The notes under the pieces were generated by a model. It ran no database searches. It was not told the DNA's origin and was given only the letters and a program-made list of their open reading frames with translations. Both the position numbers and the translations under genes were made by a program. Below, piece by piece: positions 1 through 7,559 of a stretch of 38,017 nt of DNA; the first letter of the stretch is position 1; every line of letters begins with the position of its first letter. This DNA is from Marinilactibacillus sp042660675 (GTDB taxonomy: Bacteria > Bacillota > Bacilli > Lactobacillales > Carnobacteriaceae_A), in the NCBI RefSeq assembly GCF_042660675.1, contig NZ_JBHSUL010000018.1, forward strand, positions 1 to 38,017, written 5' to 3'.

Positions 1-48
1 ATACGCCTTTACGATCTTATGTTTAAATTCAAAACTATATTTTGCCAT
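1..48 (-). CDS. IS3-family transposase OrfA, N-terminal 16 residues only (partial)
   Basis: The minus strand from 48 to the window edge reads MAKYSFEFKHKIVKAY. This resembles the start of the helix-turn-helix OrfA protein of IS3-family elements, typically M-(A/T)-K-Y-S-x-E-F-K-x-K-V-V. OrfA binds the element ends and, joined to OrfB by programmed frameshifting, gives the active transposase. Only the start is in the window, so integrity cannot be judged. No separate Shine-Dalgarno is present: the only purine-rich stretch is the GGGGG arm of the adjacent hairpin, 8 bases upstream of the ATG. Confidence 0.65.
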   Translation of the reverse strand, partial: MAKYSFEFKHKIVKAY

Positions 49-55
49 TAAAAAA

Positions 56-96
56 GACCCCCAGAAGTTAGATTTTAGGTCTAACTTCTGGGGGTC
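56..96 (-). promoter_or_regulatory. 17-bp perfect hairpin at IS end, terminator-like and covering the orfA ribosome binding site
   Basis: Arms 56-72 and 80-96 are perfectly complementary, with a 7-base loop. On the minus strand the stem is followed by five T residues and then, within 8 bases, the transposase ATG. It therefore looks like an intrinsic terminator placed before the gene, and its 3' arm holds the only possible Shine-Dalgarno (GGGGG). IS elements are known to use such structures to block expression from outside transcripts; applying that here is inference. Confidence 0.7.
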
Positions 97-132
97 GGCG
101 CACGATTAGTCGCACCCGTTACGCTTTTTTAA

Positions 133-471
133 TTAAACTCTATATAAATCAATTAAACTGCCTGTATAAGCGTCCGCTATAAATTCGTACTGTACTAAAA
201 TACTTTCTTCTAGTCTTGAAATTCCACCATAATAAACATCAGTAGAGTAAGCAAATTTTTTCCAAGGTACTTTTGTCAGTTCAATCCACGATCCATCAAT
301 AGGACCTTCTTCACGAAACTGATCTTTAATGGCTTCAAGAATCGTGTCGGCATGGATAGCCTGTTTTTTTGAAACTTTAGGATAAAGGAAAAATCCTAGC
401 AAAAAGGTAACCATAAATCCTAATGCGCCTAATAAGTAGGTTGCTTGCTTTTGGTTTAATTTATTCTCCAT
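133..471 (-). CDS. Small membrane-anchored protein with PepSY-like C-terminus
   Basis: A 112-residue protein. Residues about 1-11 are polar, 12-31 form one hydrophobic membrane segment (TYLLGALGFMVTFLLGFFLY), and the rest is predicted outside the membrane. The C-terminus (VQYEFIADAYTGSLIDLYRV) resembles the strand-turn-strand end of PepSY/YpmB-type domains (YEFxVDAxTGxIIxxxxx). The start is supported by GGAGG at 479-483 (minus strand), 7 bases before the ATG. It is divergent from pepA; small anchored proteins next to pepA are common in lactic acid bacteria. Function is unknown: PepSY domains are thought to modulate proteases or bind ligands at the envelope. The IS end lies about 30 bp after its stop. 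Confidence 0.6.
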   Translation of the reverse strand: MENKLNQKQATYLLGALGFMVTFLLGFFLYPKVSKKQAIHADTILEAIKDQFREEGPIDGSWIELTKVPWKKFAYSTDVYYGGISRLEESILVQYEFIADAYTGSLIDLYRV

Positions 472-566
472 TGTCTAGCCTCCAGATTATAGTAGCTTAT
501 ATAAGGTCTTAAGTTATTTTAACATATATATTATATAAGCGTAATAAGAATATATAGGAAAGAGAC

Positions 567-595
567 TTAAAAAAATGAGGGATTTTGTGTATAAT
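567..595 (+). promoter_or_regulatory. Probable sigma-A promoter of pepA
   Basis: TTAAAA at 567-572 and a consensus TATAAT at 590-595 are separated by 17 bases. The predicted transcript starts near 602, leaving an untranslated leader of about 135 bases before pepA that ends in the Shine-Dalgarno/hairpin arrangement at 705-729. Confidence 0.5.
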
Positions 596-704
596 TGAAA
601 AGATTGCACATCCAAAAAGATCAGATGACCGAATTAAGAAAGAATAAAGTTATATTTAGTACCGGATAGGATTATAAGTTCGATATAGAAAAAAATAACG
701 GATC

Positions 705-729
705 AGGAGGCGTCGGGTAAGATACCGAC
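705..729 (+). promoter_or_regulatory. Displaced Shine-Dalgarno plus hairpin before pepA
   Basis: AGGAGG at 705-710 is the only good ribosome binding site but lies 27 bases before the ATG at 738. Bases 712-729 can fold as GTCGG-8 nt-CCGAC. Folding them out leaves an effective spacing of 9 bases. No ATG, GTG or TTG in frame lies between the two. Confidence 0.6.
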
Positions 730-737
730 ATATCATT

Positions 738-1808
738 ATGGATAATCAAACATTTGAACGGATAAAGAAAGTTACGGAATTACAAGGAACAAGTGGATTT
801 GAACATGCTGTTAGACAATATATGAGAGAAGAAATGACTCCGCTAGTTGATAAAGTAGAAGTAGATGGTCTTGGAGGGATATTTGGAATCAAAGAGTCCG
901 CTCAGGAAAAAGCTCCAAAATTGATGGTAGCTGCTCATATGGATGAAGTGGGATTCATGATTGCTTCTATTACCGAAAAAGGCTTATTTAAAGTCGTTCC
1001 TTTAGGAGGCTGGAATCCTTATGTGGTTTCTGCTCAACGATTTACCTTGCAAACAAGTAAAGGAGACTACCCAGTAGTATCTTCTTCCGTTCCACCGCAT
1101 TTGCTTAAAGGCAAAAGCTCAGGAGCTGTTAGTGTGGAAGATATACTTTTTGATGCAGGATTTGATTCAAAAGAAGAAGCGCTTGCCTATGGTGTTAGAC
1201 CTGGGGATGCTGTTGTGCCTCAAGTTGAAACTATCAAAATGGCGAATGGAAAAACAATTCTTGGAAAAGCTTGGGATAACCGTTATGGCGTTGCAGTCGT
1301 ATTAGACGCTTTAAAAGCAGTGGAAAACGAACCGTTACCAAATACACTGATTGCTGGAGCGAATGTTCAAGAAGAAGTTGGTTTAAGAGGGACAAAAGGT
1401 GCTGTAACAAAATTTGATCCAGATGTCTTTATTGCAGTAGATTGTTCTCCTGCAAATGATATTACTGGTGGTCCAGATGCTTTTGGAAAACTAGGAGAAG
1501 GTTTTCTGATGAGAATTCAAGACCCTGGTATGATTCTTTCAAAGGAAATGCGTGATTTCTTACTCGATACAGCTGAAACGAACAACATTCCATATCAGTA
1601 CTTTATCTCTAAAGGCGGTACTGACGCGGGAGCGGCTCATCAGATGAATCATGGAATACCGAGTGCGGTTATTGGTGTTTGTGCACGATATATTCATACG
1701 CATCAGACTTTATTTAATATCACTGACTTTGAAGCAGCAAAAGAAATGGTTATTCAGATTATGCGTACGCTGGACCAGTCAACTTTAGATACATTAAGAG
1801 TACGTTAA
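738..1808 (+). CDS. pepA: Glutamyl aminopeptidase PepA (M42 family)
   Basis: Cytoplasmic di-metal aminopeptidase that removes N-terminal Glu or Asp from peptides. At 356 residues it has the usual M42 length. Visible metal and catalytic residues fit the family: H67 and D69 in AAHMDEVGF, D180 in KAWDNRYG, E212-E213 in VQEEVGLRG, D235 in AVDCSPAND and H320 in RYIHTHQT. The N-terminus (TELQGTSGFEHAVRQYM) aligns with PepA proteins of lactococci and enterococci as I recall them, which supports the ATG at 738 even though its Shine-Dalgarno is displaced. ytpR follows after 30 bases and is probably co-transcribed. The aminopeptidase domain is interrupted by the usual OB-like insert at about residues 70-165. 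Confidence 0.95.
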   Translation: MDNQTFERIKKVTELQGTSGFEHAVRQYMREEMTPLVDKVEVDGLGGIFGIKESAQEKAPKLMVAAHMDEVGFMIASITEKGLFKVVPLGGWNPYVVSAQRFTLQTSKGDYPVVSSSVPPHLLKGKSSGAVSVEDILFDAGFDSKEEALAYGVRPGDAVVPQVETIKMANGKTILGKAWDNRYGVAVVLDALKAVENEPLPNTLIAGANVQEEVGLRGTKGAVTKFDPDVFIAVDCSPANDITGGPDAFGKLGEGFLMRIQDPGMILSKEMRDFLLDTAETNNIPYQYFISKGGTDAGAAHQMNHGIPSAVIGVCARYIHTHQTLFNITDFEAAKEMVIQIMRTLDQSTLDTLRVR

Positions 1809-1838
1809 TATAAAAACAGAGTTAAAGAGGAGTAAAAT

Positions 1839-2450
1839 ATGTTCATTACGAGTTATAATAATAAAGGTCTAAATGACGTTTTGATGGTTCAATTGTCAAA
1901 ATGCGCTATAGATAATCAAAAGGCTGAACGTAAAGGAAATGTCACGAAAATCGTTTCAATAGATCAAGGAGAAACCGTTGGTTTTAATTTCTTTGAATTA
2001 TCGGAGTTATTTAGTATAGACACGAACGGACCAGTTACATTATCAAATGAGCAAGTATCTGTTCTTAACAAACAAATCAAACAAAACGGTTGGGAAGATG
2101 AACTAGTTGCAGATATTTCACCAAAATTTGTAGTGGGTTATGTGAAAGAGTGTGTACCTATGGAAGACTCTGATCACTTAAATATCACACAAACTGAAGT
2201 CGATAATGGAGAAGTTGTTCAAATCGTATGTGGAGCATCAAACATCGAACAAGGTCAGAAAGTTGTCGTAGCAAAACCAGGGGCTATTATGCCAGACGGA
2301 CTAGTAATATGGCCTGGAGAACTAAGAGGAACTAAAAGTAGTGGTATGATTTGTTCAGCAAAAGAGTTAGGGTTAGAGCAAACAAGTAAAGGTATTTTAG
2401 TACTGGAAGATACGGAAGAAACTGGACGTACCTTTGAGCTAACTAAATAG
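1839..2450 (+). CDS. ytpR: YtpR-family tRNA-binding-domain protein
   Basis: A 203-residue protein. An N-terminal DUF4479-like part occupies about residues 1-90. It is followed by an EMAP/tRNA-binding OB fold at about 95-200, recognisable by VGYVKECVPMEDSDHLNITQ, VCGASNIEQGQKVVVAKPGA, LRGTKSSGMICSAKELGL. The same OB fold is found in PheT and CsaA. The cellular role is not established; RNA binding is inferred from the domain. AGAGGAG lies just before the ATG. It follows pepA by 30 bases and precedes an unrecognised gene by 47 bases, the position it holds beside pepA and sftA or murC in many Firmicutes. Confidence 0.88.
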   Translation: MFITSYNNKGLNDVLMVQLSKCAIDNQKAERKGNVTKIVSIDQGETVGFNFFELSELFSIDTNGPVTLSNEQVSVLNKQIKQNGWEDELVADISPKFVVGYVKECVPMEDSDHLNITQTEVDNGEVVQIVCGASNIEQGQKVVVAKPGAIMPDGLVIWPGELRGTKSSGMICSAKELGLEQTSKGILVLEDTEETGRTFELTK

Positions 2451-2497
2451 TTTATTCAAGTTCAGACAATTCGTGCAAACAGAGAGGAGGAAGTGTA

Positions 2498-3160
2498 GTG
2501 GTAGAATATGATGGACCGAGTTTTTTCAAACATGTCAAAAATCAATCGACGCTCAAATCGACTAAACGATTAAAAGCAAATCTTGAACAAAAGCAGCCGA
2601 AAAAACTGGACTCCAAAGAAAATCTGTTCAGTGAAGAGCATAAGCACTCGCTTCCGAATCAGATTCAAAGGAGAGGCGAAGTCGAAAAAGGGTTCCAGCA
2701 ATATCTTGAAGAAAAGAAAACTACTGGTTCACCTAATCGTTCAAAACACTATATCGAACCGCCTTTTGAAGTGAGTAAAGTACCTTCGCCAATATATGGA
2801 TTTAAAAAACCGGTCGAAAAAGAACGAGACAATTGGAATTATAGTCTGTTAAAAGAAACCTTGAAAAAAGCTTCGAATGAATTCTTACTTTTTGAAGAAT
2901 TTGAGACAACTGAGCTGATAGCCGATTGGAATGCCAAAGAGCAGTTAAACCAATCTAAAGCTACCGTACAAGAATCACCTAAAATGAATGATAAAGCTAA
3001 TGAAGATAGACTGCAATCTTCTAAAAAGGAAAACAAACAAGATGAAAAGAAAAGAATGAGATTACACCGATCATTAATGAATATTATTCAGGAAGAACAG
3101 CTAGGCGCCAATAAATCAAAAAGAGAGATACCAGGATTTTTTTCAGACAAAAATGAATGA
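2498..3160 (+). CDS. Unrecognised charged, low-complexity protein; possible orphan SftA-type linker
   Basis: 220 residues from a GTG at 2498, chosen because GAGGAGG at 2484-2490 lies 7 bases upstream. The protein is rich in Lys, Glu, Ser and Asn, with no membrane segment and no enzymatic motif; long stretches look disordered. One motif stands out near residue 95, FEVSKVPSPIYGFKKP. As I remember, the linker of SftA/YtpS DNA translocases, encoded between ytpR and murC in bacilli, carries a similar SP(I/V)YG(F/Y) motif. Here the FtsK-like ATPase domain is absent, and only 142 bases separate this stop from murC. It may be a reduced SftA relative or a partner of one encoded elsewhere. Function unknown. 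Confidence 0.6.
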   Translation: MVEYDGPSFFKHVKNQSTLKSTKRLKANLEQKQPKKLDSKENLFSEEHKHSLPNQIQRRGEVEKGFQQYLEEKKTTGSPNRSKHYIEPPFEVSKVPSPIYGFKKPVEKERDNWNYSLLKETLKKASNEFLLFEEFETTELIADWNAKEQLNQSKATVQESPKMNDKANEDRLQSSKKENKQDEKKRMRLHRSLMNIIQEEQLGANKSKREIPGFFSDKNE

Positions 3161-3302
3161 AGTCTCATTTGATTAGAATGTTTGATACTAGATTTTTTCA
3201 GCGATTTGCATTATAGTATAAAATCGTTATGTCTTATCTTTAATTATATTAAGACAAAGACTATATAGTCGATTATATAGTAGAAATTTGGAGGACTTTT
3301 TA

Positions 3303-4631
3303 ATGGATCAAACGATGATTTATCATTTTGTCGGAATAAAAGGATCAGGTATGAGTGCATTAGCGTTGATTCTTCATGACAAAGGATACACAGTTCAAGG
3401 ATCAGACGTTAATAAATATTTTTTTACACAAGAAAATTTAGAAATAGCACAAATTCCTATTCATGTTTTTGATGCGAATAATATAAAAGAAAATATGGTC
3501 GTTATTGCAGGGAATGCTTTTCCTGATACGCATGAAGAAATTGTGAAAGCAAACGAAATGGGATTGAAAGTAGAACGATATCATGATTTTCTTGGTGAGT
3601 TCAGCAATCAGTTCACAAGTGTTGCAATAACAGGATCCCATGGGAAAACGAGTACGACAGGATTGCTGGCGCATGTATTAAGTGGTATTGAGAAAACAAG
3701 TTATCTTATCGGTGACGGTACAGGTAGCGGAGTAGAAGATGCAGAATACTTTGTTCTTGAAGCATGTGAGTACCGTAGACACTTCCTAGCATACAAAACA
3801 GATTATGCATTGATTACAAATATTGATTATGATCACCCAGATTACTATACAAGTGTAGAAGATGTTGAGAATGCTTTTACGAACTTTGCGTCGCAAATCA
3901 AAAAAGCTGTCTTTGCATGTGGAGATGATGAGCGTCTACAGAATTTACAAGCATCTGTTCCGGTAGTCTTTTATGGTTTCCAAGACCATAATGATTTCCA
4001 AGCAAAGAATATCGTTAGAACGACTGAAGGATCCTCTTTTGATGTATATGTGCGAGGAGACTTTTATGGTCAATTCTCGATTCCTTCTTATGGAAATCAC
4101 AATATCCAAAATGCTTTAGGCGTTATTGCTTTTTGTCACTACGAAGGAGTAGATCAGGAAAAAGTTGCTGAAAGGCTCAAAACATTTTCTGGTGTTAAAA
4201 GAAGATTTACTGAAAAACAAGTGATGGATACAGTGATTATTGACGATTACGCACATCATCCTGCTGAGATAAAAGCTACACTAGATGCGGCGCGTCAAAA
4301 ATATCCAGACAAAGAAATTGTAGCTGTTTTTCAGCCGCATACTTTTACTAGAACGGTCGCTTTGCTCAGTGATTTCGGGCAATCTCTGGATTTAGCTGAT
4401 TATGTTTATTTATGCGAGATATTTACTTCTGCTCGCGAGCAATCAGGTGAGATTACCATTCAAGATCTACTCAAGAAGACAGAAAAAGGCATAGCAGTTG
4501 TTAGCGAAGAGGATATGTCTCCGCTACTTAAACACAGAGGTTCTGTGTTTGTGTTTATGGGTGCAGGCGATGTAGAGAAATTCGAACACGCTTTTGAAAC
4601 CTTACTCAGTCAATCTAAAGCGCAGTATTAA
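3303..4631 (+). CDS. murC: UDP-N-acetylmuramate--L-alanine ligase MurC
   Basis: ATP-dependent ligase that adds L-Ala to UDP-MurNAc, the first step of the peptidoglycan stem peptide, in the cytoplasm. 442 residues. The N-terminal Rossmann domain shows GIKGSGM at 11-17; the central ATPase has the P-loop TGSHGKTSTT at 110-119 and NIDYDHPDYY; the C-terminal ligase domain has DDYAHHPAEIKATL. The start is ATG 3303, 8 bases after GGAGG (3290-3294). A longer frame from TTG 3288 would begin over the ribosome binding site itself and is rejected. It is followed by an intrinsic terminator, so it forms a short or single-gene unit. No strong promoter is obvious in the 142-base upstream gap. Confidence 0.96.
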   Translation: MDQTMIYHFVGIKGSGMSALALILHDKGYTVQGSDVNKYFFTQENLEIAQIPIHVFDANNIKENMVVIAGNAFPDTHEEIVKANEMGLKVERYHDFLGEFSNQFTSVAITGSHGKTSTTGLLAHVLSGIEKTSYLIGDGTGSGVEDAEYFVLEACEYRRHFLAYKTDYALITNIDYDHPDYYTSVEDVENAFTNFASQIKKAVFACGDDERLQNLQASVPVVFYGFQDHNDFQAKNIVRTTEGSSFDVYVRGDFYGQFSIPSYGNHNIQNALGVIAFCHYEGVDQEKVAERLKTFSGVKRRFTEKQVMDTVIIDDYAHHPAEIKATLDAARQKYPDKEIVAVFQPHTFTRTVALLSDFGQSLDLADYVYLCEIFTSAREQSGEITIQDLLKKTEKGIAVVSEEDMSPLLKHRGSVFVFMGAGDVEKFEHAFETLLSQSKAQY

Positions 4632-4660
4632 ATTAAGATTTCAATGATCGTATTAAGATA

Positions 4661-4692
4661 AAGACTATCCTTTTATTGGGGTAGTCTTTTTG
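4661..4692 (+). terminator. Intrinsic terminator of murC
   Basis: A 10-bp stem (AAGACTATCC with its complement, one G-T pair) at 4661-4670 and 4679-4688, an 8-base loop, and a T-run at 4687-4692. Confidence 0.85.
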
Positions 4693-4759
4693 TTTTGAAT
4701 GATTCAGTATAAGAAACGTAAGTGTTTGAGTACGTTCTCTTTTTTGTGGACGCTATTTT

Positions 4760-4768
4760 TGTTAAAAT
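4760..4768 (+). promoter_or_regulatory. Extended -10 element of the polA promoter
   Basis: TGTTAAAAT, a TGn-type extended -10, lies about 50 bases before polA and after the murC terminator. No good -35 is present at 17 bases, as expected for an extended -10 promoter. Confidence 0.4.
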
Positions 4769-4818
4769 ACAGTAACGAGAGTCTTAAATGAACTGAGAAA
4801 ATAGAGGAGTCGAGACGA

Positions 4819-7482
4819 ATGCCTGAACAGAAAAAATTACTTTTGATTGATGGATACAGTATAGCTTTTCGTGCGTTCTACGGGTTACACAGTCAATTAG
4901 AACGAATGAAAAATAGAAATGGATTACACACGAATGCCCTTTACGGTATTCATAATATGCTTGAAGTCGTTGTAAACAAAGAACAACCGACGCACGCTCT
5001 TGTAGCGTTTGATGCGGGGAAAACGACTTTCCGTCATGAGTTTTTTGAAGAATATAAAGGCGGGCGTTCAAAAATGCCGGCTGAATTTGCCGAGCAGATT
5101 CCCTTTATCAAGGATTTGTTATCGGGCTTTGGGCTGCAGTCTTATCAATTAGTCAATTTCGAAGCCGATGATATTATTGGAACACTTTCTACTCAAGCAG
5201 AAGCAGACGGCTTTGAAGTCGTCATTCTAACGGGGGACCGAGATCTGACTCAACTAGCTTCTGATAAAGTGAGAATCGATATCACTAAAAAAGGTGTTAG
5301 TGACATTAAAGAATATACCGCTGACTCGATCATGGAAGAAATGGGCATTACACCGAATCAGATTATTGATATGAAAGGTCTCGCAGGGGATGCTTCTGAT
5401 AATATTCCTGGAGTCTCAAATATTGGAGAAAAGACAGCTTTAAAACTTTTAAAAGAATACAGCACAGTTGAAGGTCTGTACGAAAATATTGATGAAATGA
5501 AGAAATCTAAACGAAAAGAAAATTTGATCAATGAAAAAGAAACAGCACTATTAAGTAAAAAGTTAGCAACTATCGACATTCAAGCGCCTATTGAAATTTC
5601 TGTAGAGGAATTAAAGTACAGTGGAATGGACATGGAAAAACTCATTTCTTTCTACAAAGAAATGGATTTTCAATCACACTTGAACAAATTGGATACTTCT
5701 GAGTATATGGAACAATTAGCAGAAGATGTAGAAGATATTGACTACGAATATGCCAAATCAATCACATCAGATATGTTCAAACCAGATATGGCGTTATATA
5801 TCGAAATGCTTGAAGACAATTACCATCAATCGGAAATTGTCTCAGTAGGCTGGGGTAATGATCAAAAGATATATGTTGTGGAACCTGCGGTCGCTTTCGA
5901 ATCTCCAGAATTTAAAAAATGGGTAGAATCAGAAGATGTCCCTAAAACACTTTATGATACCAAAAGAACCTATGTGGCACTAAATAGAAAAGACATTAAC
6001 CTTAAAGGTACCGAGTTTGATATTTTGCTGGCTTCTTACTTATTGACAGCGGAAGACAGTAGTAGTGGAGACGTAGCAGATGTAGCGAGCAAGCATCATT
6101 ATAATGGACTGTCTCCAGACGAAGTGGTTTACGGAAAAGGAAAGAAAAAGAAAGTTCCTGAAAACCTTGAATTGATGAGAGACCATATCGCGCATAAGAT
6201 TAATGCTGTCTTCAAATTATCCCACCAGATGAATGAGGAACTGGTCAAAAATGAACAAGAAAATCTTCTCAAAGAGATGGAAATCCCTCTAGCAATCGTA
6301 CTAGCTGAAATGGAGATTCGAGGAATCACTGTAGATGCTCAAAGACTAGAAAAAATGAAAGCTGAATTTGCTGAAACCTTAAACACTATTGAACAAAGAA
6401 TTTACAAAGAAGCCGGAGAAGAATTCAATATTAATTCTCCAAAACAACTTGGTGTTATTTTGTTCGATAAGATGGGTTATCCTGTTATCAAGAAAACAAA
6501 AACTGGCTATTCTACAGCTCAAGATGTACTTGAAAAACTTCAAGATCAAGCCCCTATTGTAGAATTTATTTTACAATATAGACAAATTGCCAAAATTCAG
6601 TCTACTTATATTGAAGGCTTGCTCAGAGTGATTCAACCAGAAACAGGGAAAATCCATACTCGTTATCTTCAGACAGTTGCGAGGACTGGGCGCTTGAGCT
6701 CAGTGGATCCTAACCTTCAAAATATACCCGTTAGACTAGAAGAAGGGCGAAAAATCAGACAAGCTTTCATACCCCGAAAAGAAGGCTGGAAAATCTTTGC
6801 ATCCGATTATTCTCAAATCGAATTAAGAGTACTCGCACATATTTCTGACGACGAACATCTGAAACAAGCTTTTATCGAAGAACAAGATATTCATACGAGT
6901 ACGGCGATGCGAGTATTTGATCTTAAAGACCCAAGCGAGGTAACTGCAAATATGAGAAGGGATGCTAAAGCCGTCAACTTTGGAATTGTTTATGGAATTA
7001 GTGATTATGGTCTTTCTCAAAGTTTGAATATCACTCGAAAAGAAGCTCAAGAATACATTGATACGTACTTTAGTCGATTCCCTGGTGTGAAGACATTTAT
7101 TGATGATGTTATTCGCGAAGCAAAAGACAAGGGGTTCGTTGAAACCTTGTTCCATAGAAGAAGATATTTACCAGATATCAATTCTCGAAACTTCAATTTA
7201 AGATCATTTGCTGAAAGGACAGCTATGAATACGCCAATCCAAGGTAGTGCTGCAGATATCTTGAAAGTAGCTATGATTAATATGGCGGAAAAAGTAAAAG
7301 AAAAAGGCCTTGAAGCTACGATGCTTTTACAAGTTCACGATGAGGTCATTTTCGAAGCTCCAGAAGAAGAGATACCGGTTTTAGAAGAACTAGTCAAAGA
7401 AGTTATGGAAAGTGCAGTAGAACTATCTGTACCGCTCAAAGTTGAAAGCAGCTGGGGTAAGAGCTGGTATGAAGCTAAATAA
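4819..7482 (+). CDS. polA: DNA polymerase I
   Basis: 887 residues, full length. The 5'-3' nuclease domain covers about 1-290 (LLIDGYSIAFRAFYGL, VAFDAGKTTFRHE, TGDRDLTQL, GLAGDASDNIPG). A 3'-5' exonuclease-like fold covers about 300-475, and the polymerase domain 490-887. Polymerase motifs are intact: motif A around D663 (SDYSQIELRVLAH), motif B RRDAKAVNFG at 713-722, motif C VHDEV with D841. The proofreading domain looks inactive: the acidic residues expected in exo motif I (ALYIEM here) and exo motif III (IAHKINAV here) are missing, as in other Gram-positive Pol I enzymes. It acts in Okazaki fragment processing and repair. GAGGAG lies 9 bases before the ATG. It is bounded by terminators on both sides. 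Confidence 0.97.
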   Translation: MPEQKKLLLIDGYSIAFRAFYGLHSQLERMKNRNGLHTNALYGIHNMLEVVVNKEQPTHALVAFDAGKTTFRHEFFEEYKGGRSKMPAEFAEQIPFIKDLLSGFGLQSYQLVNFEADDIIGTLSTQAEADGFEVVILTGDRDLTQLASDKVRIDITKKGVSDIKEYTADSIMEEMGITPNQIIDMKGLAGDASDNIPGVSNIGEKTALKLLKEYSTVEGLYENIDEMKKSKRKENLINEKETALLSKKLATIDIQAPIEISVEELKYSGMDMEKLISFYKEMDFQSHLNKLDTSEYMEQLAEDVEDIDYEYAKSITSDMFKPDMALYIEMLEDNYHQSEIVSVGWGNDQKIYVVEPAVAFESPEFKKWVESEDVPKTLYDTKRTYVALNRKDINLKGTEFDILLASYLLTAEDSSSGDVADVASKHHYNGLSPDEVVYGKGKKKKVPENLELMRDHIAHKINAVFKLSHQMNEELVKNEQENLLKEMEIPLAIVLAEMEIRGITVDAQRLEKMKAEFAETLNTIEQRIYKEAGEEFNINSPKQLGVILFDKMGYPVIKKTKTGYSTAQDVLEKLQDQAPIVEFILQYRQIAKIQSTYIEGLLRVIQPETGKIHTRYLQTVARTGRLSSVDPNLQNIPVRLEEGRKIRQAFIPRKEGWKIFASDYSQIELRVLAHISDDEHLKQAFIEEQDIHTSTAMRVFDLKDPSEVTANMRRDAKAVNFGIVYGISDYGLSQSLNITRKEAQEYIDTYFSRFPGVKTFIDDVIREAKDKGFVETLFHRRRYLPDINSRNFNLRSFAERTAMNTPIQGSAADILKVAMINMAEKVKEKGLEATMLLQVHDEVIFEAPEEEIPVLEELVKEVMESAVELSVPLKVESSWGKSWYEAK

Positions 7483-7490
7483 TATAACAA

Positions 7491-7535
7491 AACAGCTAAG
7501 AAGCGAGTTTACTCTCGCTTCTTTAACTGTTTTTA
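7491..7535 (+). terminator. Intrinsic terminator of polA
   Basis: A perfect 10-bp stem, AAGAAGCGAG (7498-7507) with CTCGCTTCTT (7514-7523), extended at its base by AACAG and CTGTT and followed by a T-run. It lies between polA and mutM, so mutM transcription is readthrough or starts inside this short gap. Confidence 0.85.
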
Positions 7536-7559
7536 TAGGAGAATGAAAGGAAGAATCAT

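Larger units (their letters stand above)
1..102 (-). mobile_element. End of an IS3-family (IS150-group-like) insertion sequence, rest off the left edge
   Basis: Read on the minus strand, the element would begin TGCGCCGACCCCC (revcomp of 90-102). This fits the TGnnnnGACCCCC pattern I recall for terminal repeats of IS150-type IS3 elements. It is followed by a 17-bp perfect hairpin and the first codons of an OrfA-like transposase. The outer boundary at 102 is inferred from this register. No target duplication can be checked because the other end is outside the window. The boundary lies about 30 bp past the stop codon of the next gene, so the insertion did not break that gene. Confidence 0.65.

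Noticed and set aside
3257..3268. Palindrome GACTATATAGTC before murC as an operator
   Set aside because: Short AT-rich palindromes are common here and no known regulator site matches.
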